Assembly: GCA_014204635.1 (NCBI GenBank)
Contig: JACHLS010000006.1
Coordinates: forward strand, 186,001 to 250,000
Reading direction: 5' to 3'
DNA from: Sporosarcina luteola
GTDB lineage: Bacteria; Bacillota; Bacilli; Bacillales_A; Planococcaceae
DNA: 64,000 nucleotides
Made by a program: the position numbers and the translations under genes. The number at the start of each line of letters is the position of its first letter. The stretch's first letter is position 1. This document shows positions 50,807 to 60,325 of this stretch, in pieces. The notes under the pieces are model-generated. The model saw nothing but the letters and a program-made list of their open reading frames with translations, made no database searches and had not been told where the DNA came from.

Positions 50807-51448
50807 GTGAGCATCCGTATTCTAATCGTCGATGATCATCATGTCGTCCGTAAAGGACTTGTCTTCTTTTTCGGAACCCAAAAAGACCTTGAAATTGTCG
50901 GGGAAGCGGCCAACGGGATGGAAGCCGTTCAGCTCGCCAATTCGCTGAAGCCGGATTTGATTCTCATGGATCTCGTCATGCCGGAAATGGATGGTATCGA
51001 AGCAACCAAACGCATAAAGCAACAACATCCCGATATGAAAATACTGATGTTGACGAGCTTTTCCGACCAAGATCACGTCCTCCCCGCACTCGAAGCTGGC
51101 GCCTCCGGATTCCAATTAAAAGATATCCAACCAGATGAGCTAGTCGCTTCTTTGAGAAAAATGATGAACGGCGAAAACCAGCTGCATCCGAAAGCGACTA
51201 CGCATTTAATGAATCGTTTCGCCAACAAAGGCAAGCCGGAAAGAGGGTTGCTTGAGGAATTAACAAAGCGAGAGCGCGATGTCTTGCAAGAAATTGCCAA
51301 GGGAAAAAGCAATAAAGAAATAGCCTCTTCCCTTTTCATTACGGAAAGAACGGTGAAAACCCATGTGTCCAATGTGCTCGCCAAGCTTGAACTTGCTGAT
51401 CGGACACAGGCTGCGTTGTATGCGGTAAAACATCGGCTGGTGGAGTGA
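50807..51448 (+). CDS. yhcZ: NarL/LuxR-family response regulator, YhcZ/AirR type
   Basis: 213 residues. The receiver has DD near the N-terminus, phosphoacceptor Asp in DLILMDLVMPEMDGIE, Thr in MLTSF and Lys in FQLKDIQP. The C-terminal LuxR-type HTH (LTKRERDVLQEIAKGKSNKE then IASSLFITERTVKTHVSNVL) includes the recognition helix. GTG 50807 has AAGGAGG 8 bases upstream; a longer upstream frame lacks an SD. It forms a pair with the GAF kinase and is followed by a terminator at 51569. Confidence 0.94.
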   Translation: MSIRILIVDDHHVVRKGLVFFFGTQKDLEIVGEAANGMEAVQLANSLKPDLILMDLVMPEMDGIEATKRIKQQHPDMKILMLTSFSDQDHVLPALEAGASGFQLKDIQPDELVASLRKMMNGENQLHPKATTHLMNRFANKGKPERGLLEELTKRERDVLQEIAKGKSNKEIASSLFITERTVKTHVSNVLAKLELADRTQAALYAVKHRLVE

Positions 51449-51568
51449 TGTGAAAGTTGCCAAAGGACCTTTTTATCCTGTTTTGAAAGCCGTATTTTTC
51501 TAACACCTTACAACAGTCATTCCTTTTAGGAAATCATACAAAGTTACGATTCGTTGCCAACCAAATCA

Positions 51569-51613
51569 GCATAACCACCTGTCTATCTTGCAGGCCGGTC
51601 ATGCTCTTTTTTG
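51569..51613 (+). terminator. Terminator of yhcYZ
   Basis: GCATAACC-CCTG pairs with TGCAGG-GGTCATGC (51569-51604), followed by TCTTTTTTG. The region 51449-51568 shows no gene. Confidence 0.7.
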
Positions 51614-51658
51614 TTTCCGGAACAGGTACCCTATTTATCCCGTTTCCAATACATACTT

Positions 51659-52552
51659 TTAGCCCCGCCCTTGGCCATTATGTTTTCTATATCCTAACGG
51701 GGTCATATCCATTATCCTTCGGAACTGATCGATGAAGTAACTCGTACTATTAAAACCCACTTGATACGCAACATCAGAAACATTTAAATCTGCTTGCTGC
51801 AGCAGGACTACACTCTTTTGAATCCGATAATCGGTTACATAACGCAGCGGGGTTGTCTTTAACATTCGTTTAAAATACCGACAGCATTCAGAACGGCTCA
51901 GTTGCCCTGCCCTCGCAATATCTTCGAGTAGGATTTTGTCGTTGAAATGAAGGTGGATCCAATTCAACATATTTTTCATCCTCTCATGCTTCACTGCTTC
52001 AGCCTGATCGTATTCTAATCGAATCCCTTTTGTAATAAGATTTTGCCAAATATGTGCGAGTTGTATGACAATATCGATTTCATAATATAGGGGTTCTTGT
52101 TGAAGCGTTTGCCTGATAGTCAGGATCGCTTTCAAGATGCACTTCCCCCAATCGTGAGTGGCATCAATCAACACATAGGATAGATTTGTTGATTGAATAT
52201 ATGGATACACGTAGATTGTGAACAGATCAGGTGATAACACAAAATGGGGAGAAACATTCAAGCAGAGATACACACAACCTGACTGACTTGGATCTTCAGC
52301 CATATGTAAACGACCGCTGTTAATAAACAACCCATTTCCTTCTTTTACAGCAATGGTTTCCTCATTTACTCGAAATATCGCCTCCCCTTTTAGAACGCAC
52401 ACAAATTGGAGTTCGTCATGCCAATGCAGAGGGATATAGCCTTGTATATTATGGCGAATTGTAGTTTCGTAGCAGGCAACTGGCACCGTGACGGTACGAT
52501 GTCTGGTAAGCTCCTCCAAGTTTTGACCGATCTTAATACGTTTTAACTGCAA
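51659..52552 (-). CDS. AraC-family regulator
   Basis: 297 residues. N-terminal cupin-like sensing domain (about 25-115; [20 protein letters not shown] with HWHxE, then [14 protein letters not shown]) and C-terminal AraC double HTH ([40 protein letters not shown], and [20 protein letters not shown] before [14 protein letters not shown]). TTG 52552 is chosen because GAGGTG lies 6 bases upstream; GTG 52561 has none. It is divergent from the EamA exporter gene and probably regulates it. Confidence 0.88.
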   Translation of the reverse strand: MQLKRIKIGQNLEELTRHRTVTVPVACYETTIRHNIQGYIPLHWHDELQFVCVLKGEAIFRVNEETIAVKEGNGLFINSGRLHMAEDPSQSGCVYLCLNVSPHFVLSPDLFTIYVYPYIQSTNLSYVLIDATHDWGKCILKAILTIRQTLQQEPLYYEIDIVIQLAHIWQNLITKGIRLEYDQAEAVKHERMKNMLNWIHLHFNDKILLEDIARAGQLSRSECCRYFKRMLKTTPLRYVTDYRIQKSVVLLQQADLNVSDVAYQVGFNSTSYFIDQFRRIMDMTPLGYRKHNGQGRG

Positions 52553-52654
52553 ATCCCCCACCTCAATATTCTTATATTTTTTTATGCAAAAACAGTATTA
52601 ATCCGCTATTCCTTTCGTTATCATAGCATTATCCTTTTAGTTCGAGGTGGAAAT

Positions 52655-53575
52655 ATGAAACATAAAAAAAGAGGATTATTCCTCGTGATAACAGGTGCGG
52701 CCTTCTGGGGAATCGGCGGTACAGTTTCACAAAAACTTTTTCAACATTATGCAATCGAAGTTAATTGGCTCGTTACGACGCGGTTGCTCCTAGCCGGCTG
52801 TTTACTGTTAGCGATTCAAGGGGCAAGGAAAGGCTATTCCCATCTATTCGAGGTTTGGAAAGATAAAAAGACAGCAGGCCAACTCCTGCTTTTCGGGTTG
52901 CTCGGCATGCTGGCGGTTCAATATACATATATGGCATCCATTAGTTTGGGCAATGCAGCAGTTGCCACGTTGCTTCAATACACAGCACCTGTCATGATCA
53001 TCATTTATTTACTCTTACGCAAGCAGACTACTTTTACACGTACCGATTTGATGACGGTGTCGCTCGTTCTACTCGGCTGCTTTCTTTTATTGACAAATGG
53101 GTCTTTTTCACAGCTTTCCGTTCCGCTGCCATCCATTATCTGGGGTATTTTATCTGGCGTTGCGTTAGCCTTTTATACGCTATATGCCGTTCCCCTCCTA
53201 GCAAAATACGACTCGATGGTGATTGTCGGGTGGGCCATGCTGATCGGCGGTTTCGCTCTAAGTTTTATTCACCCGCCTTGGCAAATGAATTTTGCAAACC
53301 TGTCCACCGATGCATATGGCTATCTTATTTTTGTCATCCTTTTCGGTACCATGCTTGCATTCTGGTTCTATATCGAAAGTTTACAGTATCTATCCCCGAA
53401 AGAAACGAGCCTGCTTGGCAGTTTGGAACCCCTGACCGCAGTATTGACTACCGTTGTTTGGTTACATGAACCCTTCGGAATGTTTCAATGGCTCGGTACA
53501 TTATGCATCATTGGAATGATTATAATCGTAGCATTAGGGTCGTCAAAGAAAAACGGGAAAGCCGATGCAACATAA
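52655..53575 (+). CDS. EamA/DMT-family transporter
   Basis: 306 residues with ten membrane segments in two EamA repeats ([20 protein letters not shown] in the first, [20 protein letters not shown] in the second; the first ends with [20 protein letters not shown]). Such carriers usually export amino acids or other metabolites. Divergent from the AraC-family gene 102 bp away, suggesting a regulated efflux pair. GAGGTGG precedes the ATG. Confidence 0.9.
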   Translation: MKHKKRGLFLVITGAAFWGIGGTVSQKLFQHYAIEVNWLVTTRLLLAGCLLLAIQGARKGYSHLFEVWKDKKTAGQLLLFGLLGMLAVQYTYMASISLGNAAVATLLQYTAPVMIIIYLLLRKQTTFTRTDLMTVSLVLLGCFLLLTNGSFSQLSVPLPSIIWGILSGVALAFYTLYAVPLLAKYDSMVIVGWAMLIGGFALSFIHPPWQMNFANLSTDAYGYLIFVILFGTMLAFWFYIESLQYLSPKETSLLGSLEPLTAVLTTVVWLHEPFGMFQWLGTLCIIGMIIIVALGSSKKNGKADAT

Positions 53576-53619
53576 AACAACCTCTACGTCGTTTGTTACC
53601 AAGACGTAGAGGTTGTTTT
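53574..53619 (+). terminator. Terminator of the EamA transporter gene
   Basis: AAAACAACCTCTACGTC pairs perfectly with GACGTAGAGGTTGTTTT (53603-53619), starting at the stop codon. The region 53620-53890 beyond it shows no gene. Confidence 0.9.
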
Positions 53620-53893
53620 ATCGTCTGACATCAGAGGGCGATGAGATGAAATCACCTTATATTCCAATGAAACAGATATTGACCGTACACTCGTTTTCCT
53701 CTTGCCCCTTTGGATGACATATCTTCAGACTATCTGCTGCGGAATGAACTACATCCAATTCGCTCATGGCCTGTACGCTTCTTGTTGCACGTCTATATTA
53801 AATGAAACAAATCCTTTTAGGAAAATTCAGTCTAGATTTAAAAAATCCATTGAAAAAGGCAAAGCTCATAGAAGACTCATGATTTATCAAAAA

Positions 53894-53928
53894 AGCTTTC
53901 CGCAAGTTGGCTCAACTCGCGAAAAGCT
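53894..53928 (-). terminator. Terminator of cwlJ
   Basis: On the minus strand GCTTTTCGCGAGTT pairs with AACTTGCGGAAAGC (bulges) and is followed by TTTTTTGATAAATC, 14 bases after the cwlJ stop. Confidence 0.8.
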
Positions 53929-53941
53929 TCATCTGCAATGA

Positions 53942-54379
53942 CTAGCTGTAAACACTTGCACAAGTTCCCGCAGCCGGTTCATAAAAACAATGGTTTTTGA
54001 ATTGACCCGTAAAAGGCTGCCCATACCATGACGCTGGACAAGGTGCATATGGATTAAAGTACCAAAGGGCATATTTTGCAGGATGAACTCGCCAATAGTC
54101 TAAATTTTGCTTGGCTAATCTTCTTTCCGTATCTCTCGCCCTTTGATAAAACATATTGCCTTTTTGAACCGCTTCAAACGAATAATTCCCTCCCTGCACT
54201 TGGAAGATCACATCCTCAATCGTGCGAACATCTCGAAAGTCTAAACAATCTGCTACTGCGCGATTGACTATGACATTCCCGACATATAACATCCCTTGTT
54301 TTCCTTCGCCCTCGGCTTCCGCGCGCATCATCCGTGCCATCAAATCAATATCTGCATCTCGGTATTTCACTCTCGGCAT
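53942..54379 (-). CDS. cwlJ: Spore cortex-lytic cell wall hydrolase CwlJ
   Basis: 145 residues, no signal peptide, matching CwlJ in length. SleB/CwlJ hydrolase core: DADIDLMARMMRAEAEGEGK (catalytic Glu in RAEAEGE), QGMLYVGNVIVNRAVADCLD, FEAVQKGN and YALWYFNPYAPCPASWY. CwlJ is made in the mother cell, sits in the coat and degrades cortex during germination triggered by calcium dipicolinate. ATG 54379 has GGAGGTGG upstream. CATACTCTAT (54396-54405, minus) fits a sigma-E -10. No gerQ lies next to it in this window, unlike in B. subtilis. Confidence 0.9.
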   Translation of the reverse strand: MPRVKYRDADIDLMARMMRAEAEGEGKQGMLYVGNVIVNRAVADCLDFRDVRTIEDVIFQVQGGNYSFEAVQKGNMFYQRARDTERRLAKQNLDYWRVHPAKYALWYFNPYAPCPASWYGQPFTGQFKNHCFYEPAAGTCASVYS

Positions 54380-54563
54380 GTTTCCACCTCCACCTATAGA
54401 GTATGAATGTCTAGCGGCATTGTTGAACTGAAAGGCACCTTTTCCAGAGGTTCCTAAAACAACTATTAAAAAAATAAAATAGTTTAGACTACTCAATTTC
54501 CTTAATTCAACATGAATGGTACTATTATTTATACAGACAGATAATAGGGGGAATCTTACAGCT

Positions 54564-56207
54564 ATGAAAAAATTTTATATTGTACTTCTCAGTTTGTTAA
54601 GTCTATTCTTGTTCAGCGCCTGTGCTGCTACGGAAAAGCAAAAGCAAAACTCGGTATATGAGGCAGCCGTCAAAGAGAAAAATGAGGAGCTTGAAAAGGA
54701 ACCAATAAAATTGACCCCCTACGCTAAAAAATTGGGCGCTTCCTTGACACAGCCTGCTTACAATACAGTTGCGGCAAATGGAGTCGTGACCATTGAAGGG
54801 GCCGTTGAACAACATGAGAAACTAAAAGGCGAATATGTAATGATCATTACAAGCTTTAACGAGGGTAAGAATGCTTACGATACAATGAGACATTACGCCC
54901 CTATAGAAGATGGAAATTTCAAACAGGAAATCAGGCTGTTCGGAGGAGAGGGGAACTACCAAATAACCGTCTATATTCCAAACCGTTTTCTGGAAGATGT
55001 TTTTGATGACATCGCAACATTCTCTGTTATGAATGTAAATCCGGCTTTGAATCAGGATATTGTCTATACCCCGTTTGCGCACGCTGTAAATCTCTCGCTT
55101 CATGCGCCTGATAGCAGATATGCAAAAGGGAGCGAAGTCTTTACATTACAAGGGAAGATTGATACAACTGAGAACATTTTGCTGGAACTCTACAAGGACG
55201 GTAAATTCTGGTCACATGAGTTAGCTGTCCATAATGGAGAATTTTCCTATGACGTTCCCTTGGCTTACGGAAAAGGTATCCATGAATTAATTGTTTTTGT
55301 CCCACCAGAAACGAATGGGGCCGCTTTTAATGAAGGCACTACAATCTACATCGACAATCAATCCGATCTCACATTTGAGCCGATCATTGCTTGGAATGAA
55401 AATCGAGGTGTTCAGCTTACCTATCCATCCTTGAGCGCCGAAGAAACCGATTTAACTTTGCGCATTGCTGGTACAATTGATAAAGACGCTCCCCTCGCTT
55501 TAGAAACAACCCATCTGAACATTACAATTGAAAAAGACATTGAATCGGCGGGGTATGTCATACCCGTAGTCAATTATTCATTTGATGATGAAGTTTATTT
55601 ACGATTTGGACCCGGCACATATAACGTCAGCGTGAATGTGCCAGAAGAAAAAGGGAAAGCGTCCGAATATGTGAAAGTCGCTGAATTTACTGCAGTCAAT
55701 ACAAACACTCTGGACCAGCGCGATCTATTGCCCTCTGGAGGCGTTCAATCCGATGCACCAGAAATCATTGCTCTTGCAAAAGAACTTATTTCAGAGGAAA
55801 TGTCGGATCGAGAAAAAGCGAAAACGATCTATAAGTACACGGCAAAGACCATTTCCTACGACGTGGAAAAATGGATAAACAAAAGATTCGAATGGGATGA
55901 CAGTGCGTTAAAAACACTCGATTTGAAGAGTGGCATTTGCGGTGATTATTCAAGACTCGCTATCGCTTTGCTTCGTGCATCTGGCATGGAAGCGAGAGAA
56001 GTAGTTGGAACTGTGAGTTCAGGATACTCATCGATCTATCATTCCTGGGTAGAAGTAAAAGTTGACGGACAATGGCTCACTATGGATCCGACATGGGGCT
56101 CCGGTTATACGATTGGAAATGAATTCTACGGGGATTATATGGAAGACTATTTTGATCCGACAGAGAAAACATTTAAGACGCATACCCGGCTTGTAGTGAG
56201 GTACTAA
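54564..56207 (+). CDS. Transglutaminase-like lipoprotein
   Basis: 547 residues. Lipoprotein signal (IVLLSLLSLFLFSAC, lipobox FSAC). Two to three beta-sandwich repeats follow (about 60-380, with paired YQITVYIPN, HELIVFVPP and YNVSVNVPE ends). A C-terminal transglutaminase-like papain-fold domain has Cys in KSGICGDYSRLAIALLRASG, His in SSIYHSWVEVKVDGQW and Asp in LTMDPTWGSG, a complete Cys-His-Asp triad. It probably acts on or binds surface proteins. ATG 54564 with AGGGGG upstream. Single-gene unit. Confidence 0.9.
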   Translation: MKKFYIVLLSLLSLFLFSACAATEKQKQNSVYEAAVKEKNEELEKEPIKLTPYAKKLGASLTQPAYNTVAANGVVTIEGAVEQHEKLKGEYVMIITSFNEGKNAYDTMRHYAPIEDGNFKQEIRLFGGEGNYQITVYIPNRFLEDVFDDIATFSVMNVNPALNQDIVYTPFAHAVNLSLHAPDSRYAKGSEVFTLQGKIDTTENILLELYKDGKFWSHELAVHNGEFSYDVPLAYGKGIHELIVFVPPETNGAAFNEGTTIYIDNQSDLTFEPIIAWNENRGVQLTYPSLSAEETDLTLRIAGTIDKDAPLALETTHLNITIEKDIESAGYVIPVVNYSFDDEVYLRFGPGTYNVSVNVPEEKGKASEYVKVAEFTAVNTNTLDQRDLLPSGGVQSDAPEIIALAKELISEEMSDREKAKTIYKYTAKTISYDVEKWINKRFEWDDSALKTLDLKSGICGDYSRLAIALLRASGMEAREVVGTVSSGYSSIYHSWVEVKVDGQWLTMDPTWGSGYTIGNEFYGDYMEDYFDPTEKTFKTHTRLVVRY

Positions 56208-56277
56208 GCAGGGCAGGCTTAATGTCATATATAACCTGCCTGGAATAAAAGCGTACGTACACTATACCAATTGAAAG

Positions 56278-56314
56278 AGGTCTCTTATCCAGTGGAGAGA
56301 CCTCCTTATTTTAT
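56278..56314 (+). terminator. Terminator of the transglutaminase gene
   Basis: GAGGTCTCT pairs with AGAGACCTC around a 10-base loop, followed by CTTATTTTATTT. Confidence 0.75.
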
Positions 56315-56382
56315 TTAATCTAATTAGTCATATGAGCCGTTAAGTCACTCAGCAACTTCCAAAAATCTTCTGGAATCTATCG

Positions 56383-56886
56383 TCACATAAATAAAACCAT
56401 CAAATCCTCATCAAAATACTGCCCGTTATATTTTAGAGCATGTCGTTCTACGCCATAAGCCTCGAATCCCACAGACTTGTATAACTTCTTTGCCGCGTAA
56501 TTATCAGATACCACAGTTAAGTGAATCTGTTCCAAGCCCTCAAAATTATTCACCCTTCTAATAAGTTCGATCAGAAGTGATTTACCTACACCCTGCCCTC
56601 GACCTTGTGGTGCCACATACATCCCATAAACATTCCCTCTATGACTCATTTTCAGGTTGGTTTCGCGCATAAAAGTTACCATTCCCACTAACGAATCTTG
56701 TTCATCAAAAGCCCCTAGAACAAATTTGTCTGTTGTAGGGTTTAGTCGCTCCTTGATAGTTTCTTGAGAGAATGTTACTTCTCTCTCATATGTTGAACCA
56801 AATGCCTCCGGATTGATTTGTAATCCACTCAATCGTAATTCTTGGTACTCCTGCGCATCGGACTCATGTAAAATACGAATTTTCAT
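56383..56886 (-). CDS. GNAT-family N-acetyltransferase
   Basis: 167 residues. MKIRILHESDAQEYQELRLS at the start, acetyl-CoA loop VAPQGRGQGVGKSLLIELIR (Q-x-R-G-x-G-V-G) and the terminal NYAAKKLYKSVGFEAYGVER block are typical GNAT motifs. ATG 56886 is preferred because GAGG lies 8-10 bases upstream. Single gene between two convergent or tandem units. The acceptor is unknown. Confidence 0.92.
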   Translation of the reverse strand: MKIRILHESDAQEYQELRLSGLQINPEAFGSTYEREVTFSQETIKERLNPTTDKFVLGAFDEQDSLVGMVTFMRETNLKMSHRGNVYGMYVAPQGRGQGVGKSLLIELIRRVNNFEGLEQIHLTVVSDNYAAKKLYKSVGFEAYGVERHALKYNGQYFDEDLMVLFM

Positions 56887-57062
56887 TAGCTGGTTCCTCA
56901 CTTCTTTTTGTTGCTCATTAGGATAGCATTTCACTTTCTGTCTAGATTCTGTTCGACAGTGTTCAATTTTTCCCTTTCGGTGTTTAGGTTAGGGGCAATC
57001 GTTTTGGTAATTTCCATGCGATTGGCTCCTTAGCGATGAATAGCAATCGATTCGATGTGCTG

Positions 57063-58415
57063 TCAGTCGATTGTGATGGCCAAGTTTTTGATTTTCAAGG
57101 ATGGGGAACCGATATATCCATTATAATCCATCGGCAGGAATTCCAAGTCTTCACCGATCTCCTCGATGTCTTGCAGCAAGTCCAGGAAGTTACCTGCTAC
57201 CGTCATCTGTTTCGTCGGACCGACAATCTTTCCTTCTCTTACATAATAACCTTCCGCAGCCAATGAGAAGTCTCCGGAAATCGGGTTGGCACCCGAGTGC
57301 AATCCGGCAAGGCCCGTTATAATGATGCCTTCCGTGATCTTTTCGTAAAGCCCTTCATACGTCTGGGTCGCCGATTCGATATAGAAGTTCGTCGGGCTTA
57401 TGCCGACTGAATCCTTGTAGGAGTTGCGGCTTGCATGACCTGTCGTCTCCACGCCGTCCTTTTTCGCTGTCTTCAGATTGTGAAAGTATGTCTGCAATTT
57501 ACCACCCTCGACGACGATTCGCTTTCTTGTCGGCACCCCTTCTGCGTCGAACGTTGCACTGCGTACGCCTTCCGGAAGAAATGGATTGTCGATCAAGTTC
57601 ACATGCTCCGCTGCAATCTTTTCGCCCAGCTTGCCTTGCAGACGGGACTGGTTATCTTGCACGGTCTGTGCCGAAAAGGAAGAGACGAACACCGCCAACA
57701 AGGAGGCAGCTGCATCATTTCTAAGAACCACAGGATATTTTTTGTTCGGATAGCTTTGTTCACCGAGCATACTCAAAGCTTGTTCTACAGCCTCTTTTGC
57801 CACTTCATCCGCGTTGATCCCTTTAAAATCCTTCGTCATCCTGAAAGTCGTTCCTGTTTTCAGCTCTTCGTTTGCCTGGACAAAAACCGCGACATAGAAC
57901 ATCAACATATTATTCGTTTCCTTCAAAGCCAATCCATTGTGCTGTAACAAGCCCTTTTCCCATTTCTGATATCTCATCTGGGACGTGGCGATCTTCGTCA
58001 CCCTCGGATCGTATGCCAAAATCTTCTTTTCCACATCTTGCAGAAACCCGATCATCTCCTCCGGTTTGATCCTCTCTAGTTCCGGCGTAAAGAAACGGGC
58101 GTCTTCGTATGAGGCTTGATTCTGGTAGAATTCTTCCGACTCTGTTTCATTGAGTTCTGCATTCTCCCATGCACTGTCCAGCAAGTAAGAGACTGCTTCT
58201 TCGTCGAACTTCTCTGTATAGGCATATCCCGTCTTGCCGTTATGCAATCCCCTGACGGAAGCCCCTTGGACGTCAGAGAAATCATATTTATCCACTTCAC
58301 CTTCATAGAGGCCGATGGTTAAGCTTTCTGTCCTCTCATAATAGAGTTCAAGATGACTGAAGCCTACTTTTTCTCCTTCAATATATAACTTCTCTTTCAA
58401 TTGCTCGATGACCAT
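57063..58415 (-). CDS. tldE: TldE/PmbA-type subunit of a TldD/E metalloprotease
   Basis: 450 residues. The PmbA/TldE family pattern is present: LELYYERTESLTIGLYEGEV near the N-terminus, ASVRGLHNGKTGYAYTEKFD, the C-terminal TTGHASRNSYKDSVGISPTN, and PISGDFSLAAEGYYVREGKI. No HExxxH motif, as expected of the non-catalytic partner. TldD/E degrade unfolded peptides and mature some ribosomal peptides (microcin B17 in E. coli). ATG 58415 has GGAGG upstream and lies 2 bases after the tldD stop. Confidence 0.92.
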   Translation of the reverse strand: MVIEQLKEKLYIEGEKVGFSHLELYYERTESLTIGLYEGEVDKYDFSDVQGASVRGLHNGKTGYAYTEKFDEEAVSYLLDSAWENAELNETESEEFYQNQASYEDARFFTPELERIKPEEMIGFLQDVEKKILAYDPRVTKIATSQMRYQKWEKGLLQHNGLALKETNNMLMFYVAVFVQANEELKTGTTFRMTKDFKGINADEVAKEAVEQALSMLGEQSYPNKKYPVVLRNDAAASLLAVFVSSFSAQTVQDNQSRLQGKLGEKIAAEHVNLIDNPFLPEGVRSATFDAEGVPTRKRIVVEGGKLQTYFHNLKTAKKDGVETTGHASRNSYKDSVGISPTNFYIESATQTYEGLYEKITEGIIITGLAGLHSGANPISGDFSLAAEGYYVREGKIVGPTKQMTVAGNFLDLLQDIEEIGEDLEFLPMDYNGYIGSPSLKIKNLAITID

Positions 58416-58417
58416 CT

Positions 58418-59809
58418 TTATGCCTCCTTCCCCCCGACTGTGATTTCGCTGACACGCACCATAGGTTGCCCGACGTTCACCGGCAAACTTCCGCTTGACG
58501 CACCGCACATGCCTGCACCATGTCCGAGGTTATTCGCGACCCGATCGATATTCAAAATTGTTTTGGCTCCATTGCCGATCAAGGTGGCTCCACGGATTGG
58601 CCGATCAATTTTGCCGTTCTTCACGAGATACGCCTCATTGACAGCAAAGTTAAAATCCCCTGTACCCGGGTTGACGGACCCGCCCCCCATATATTTGGCG
58701 TAAATACCGTGTTCTGTATCTGCGATAATCTCTTTAGGTGTCGATTGCCCCGGCGCGATATACGTATTCGTCATCCGGGATGTTGGTGCGTACCTGTACG
58801 ACTCCCTTCTGCTGGAACCAGTCGGAGACATCCCCATCCGTCTACCATTCAATTTATCAATCATGTAACCTTTCAGGATGCCATGTTCGATGAGGACGTT
58901 CTTACGCGCTTTTTCACCTTCATCATCGACATTGATCGATCCCCATCCGTTTTCAAGCGTACCATCGTCAATATAGGTAACTAGATCGGATGCCACTCTT
59001 TCCCCTATTTTATTCGCAAAGACGGAAGCGTTTTTCGCTACTGAAGCCGCTTCGAGTCCATGGCCGCATGCTTCATGGAATATGACGCCACCGAATTCAT
59101 TGTCGATGATGACCGGAAATTTTCCGCTTGGCGCATGATCTGCATGGAGCATCGTTTTTGCCATGCGGGCAGATTCTTTCGCGAAATAATGGAGGTCTAG
59201 GTTTTCGATGAATTCGAAACCTTGATAAGCACCCGGACCGTAGGATCCCGTCTGCATGTCGGTGCCATTCGAAGCGACTGATACGAAACTGATCCGGCTT
59301 CTTACACGCTGATCCTCTACAAACTTCCCTTCTGAGTTTGCGATCAGGACATTCTGCTCCTCGTCAATCATCCGGATGATTGCCTGCACGATTTCCGGAT
59401 CATAGTTCCGGATAATTTCATTCGCTTTTCGCATGACGGCTAGCTTATTCGTTTTGGCCGCTTTACGGGGCATAATCTGAATCGGATGTAATGTCGAGAT
59501 CGTTTCTTTCATAAGTGGGATGATTGCAGTCCCCCCATTCTGTTTCCCTTGAATTGCCTTCGCCGCCGTGCGGGCTGCTTTCAAAAGCCCCTCCCTGGAC
59601 GCATCATTTGTATAGGCGTAGACGCTCTGCAATCCATGGAACACACGGATGCCCACGCCAAAATCCCGGCCTGACAGATTCTTTTCCAAGCGAGAGCTTT
59701 GAAACGCCATCTGATTCGTAAATCGCTCTTCCACAAATACTTCCGAAAAATCGCCCCCGGTTTCAAGAGCGGTTTGCAAGACATCTTCCACTAACCCCTT
59801 ATCCAACAT
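58418..59809 (-). CDS. tldD: TldD-type catalytic subunit of a TldD/E metalloprotease
   Basis: 463 residues. Zinc site HEACGHGLEAASVAKNAS (HExxxH), preceded by FPVIIDNEFGGVIF. Family blocks FSEVFVEERFTNQMAFQSSR, MTNTYIAPGQSTPKEI and NPGTGDFNFAVNEAYLVKNG are all present. It forms the active heterodimer with TldE, encoded immediately downstream with a 2-base gap. No precursor peptide or other RiPP gene is visible nearby, so a housekeeping peptide-degradation role is most likely. Confidence 0.94.
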   Translation of the reverse strand: MLDKGLVEDVLQTALETGGDFSEVFVEERFTNQMAFQSSRLEKNLSGRDFGVGIRVFHGLQSVYAYTNDASREGLLKAARTAAKAIQGKQNGGTAIIPLMKETISTLHPIQIMPRKAAKTNKLAVMRKANEIIRNYDPEIVQAIIRMIDEEQNVLIANSEGKFVEDQRVRSRISFVSVASNGTDMQTGSYGPGAYQGFEFIENLDLHYFAKESARMAKTMLHADHAPSGKFPVIIDNEFGGVIFHEACGHGLEAASVAKNASVFANKIGERVASDLVTYIDDGTLENGWGSINVDDEGEKARKNVLIEHGILKGYMIDKLNGRRMGMSPTGSSRRESYRYAPTSRMTNTYIAPGQSTPKEIIADTEHGIYAKYMGGGSVNPGTGDFNFAVNEAYLVKNGKIDRPIRGATLIGNGAKTILNIDRVANNLGHGAGMCGASSGSLPVNVGQPMVRVSEITVGGKEA

Positions 59810-60325
59810 AATTCTCCCCCCAATTCATTCAGTCAACCAGTTGCCAGAGCATACTCACTACCTATCTACAGGTTTTATTTAGGTGTCCTTGCTCCCTAGT
59901 CAAATTCAATTCGCAACAGGAATACTTTCCCCACATCAACTACGCTAAAATTAATTAATCATTTCCATTTTCCACCTTCAACTCCCCCTTTCTTGATTCC
60001 CACCATAACACATATACCATCCATGCGGAAGGTATATAGATGATTTTTTATGGAAATTAAAAAGATGATGACCATATGGTCATCATCACCACTTGAAAGT
60101 TATGCGAAACTGGCTTGAGAACTCGCCAATGCCGCACTTCTTTTGCATCTTGAAATAAGGTATGTCTTCTGAGCTTTCATAAAAGAAATTCTATCTTGAG
60201 AGATATAAAAATAGGCAACAGAGTTATATCAGGCTTGAGACTTATGTTGAAATACATCTAAGGATCATTTTTATTAGTTGGCTCGTAACATATATTAGAA
60301 AAAAGAAAGTAGGTCGTAGAGAGAA
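59810..60325. other. Intergenic region with a perfect 24-bp palindrome
   Basis: No gene seen. At 60064-60087 arms GATGATGACC and GGTCATCATC flank ATAT. On the minus strand the hairpin is followed by CTTTTTAATTT-like sequence, so it may be an orphan terminator shielding tldD. The tldD promoter must lie in 59810-59900 but I cannot assign boxes. Confidence 0.6.
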
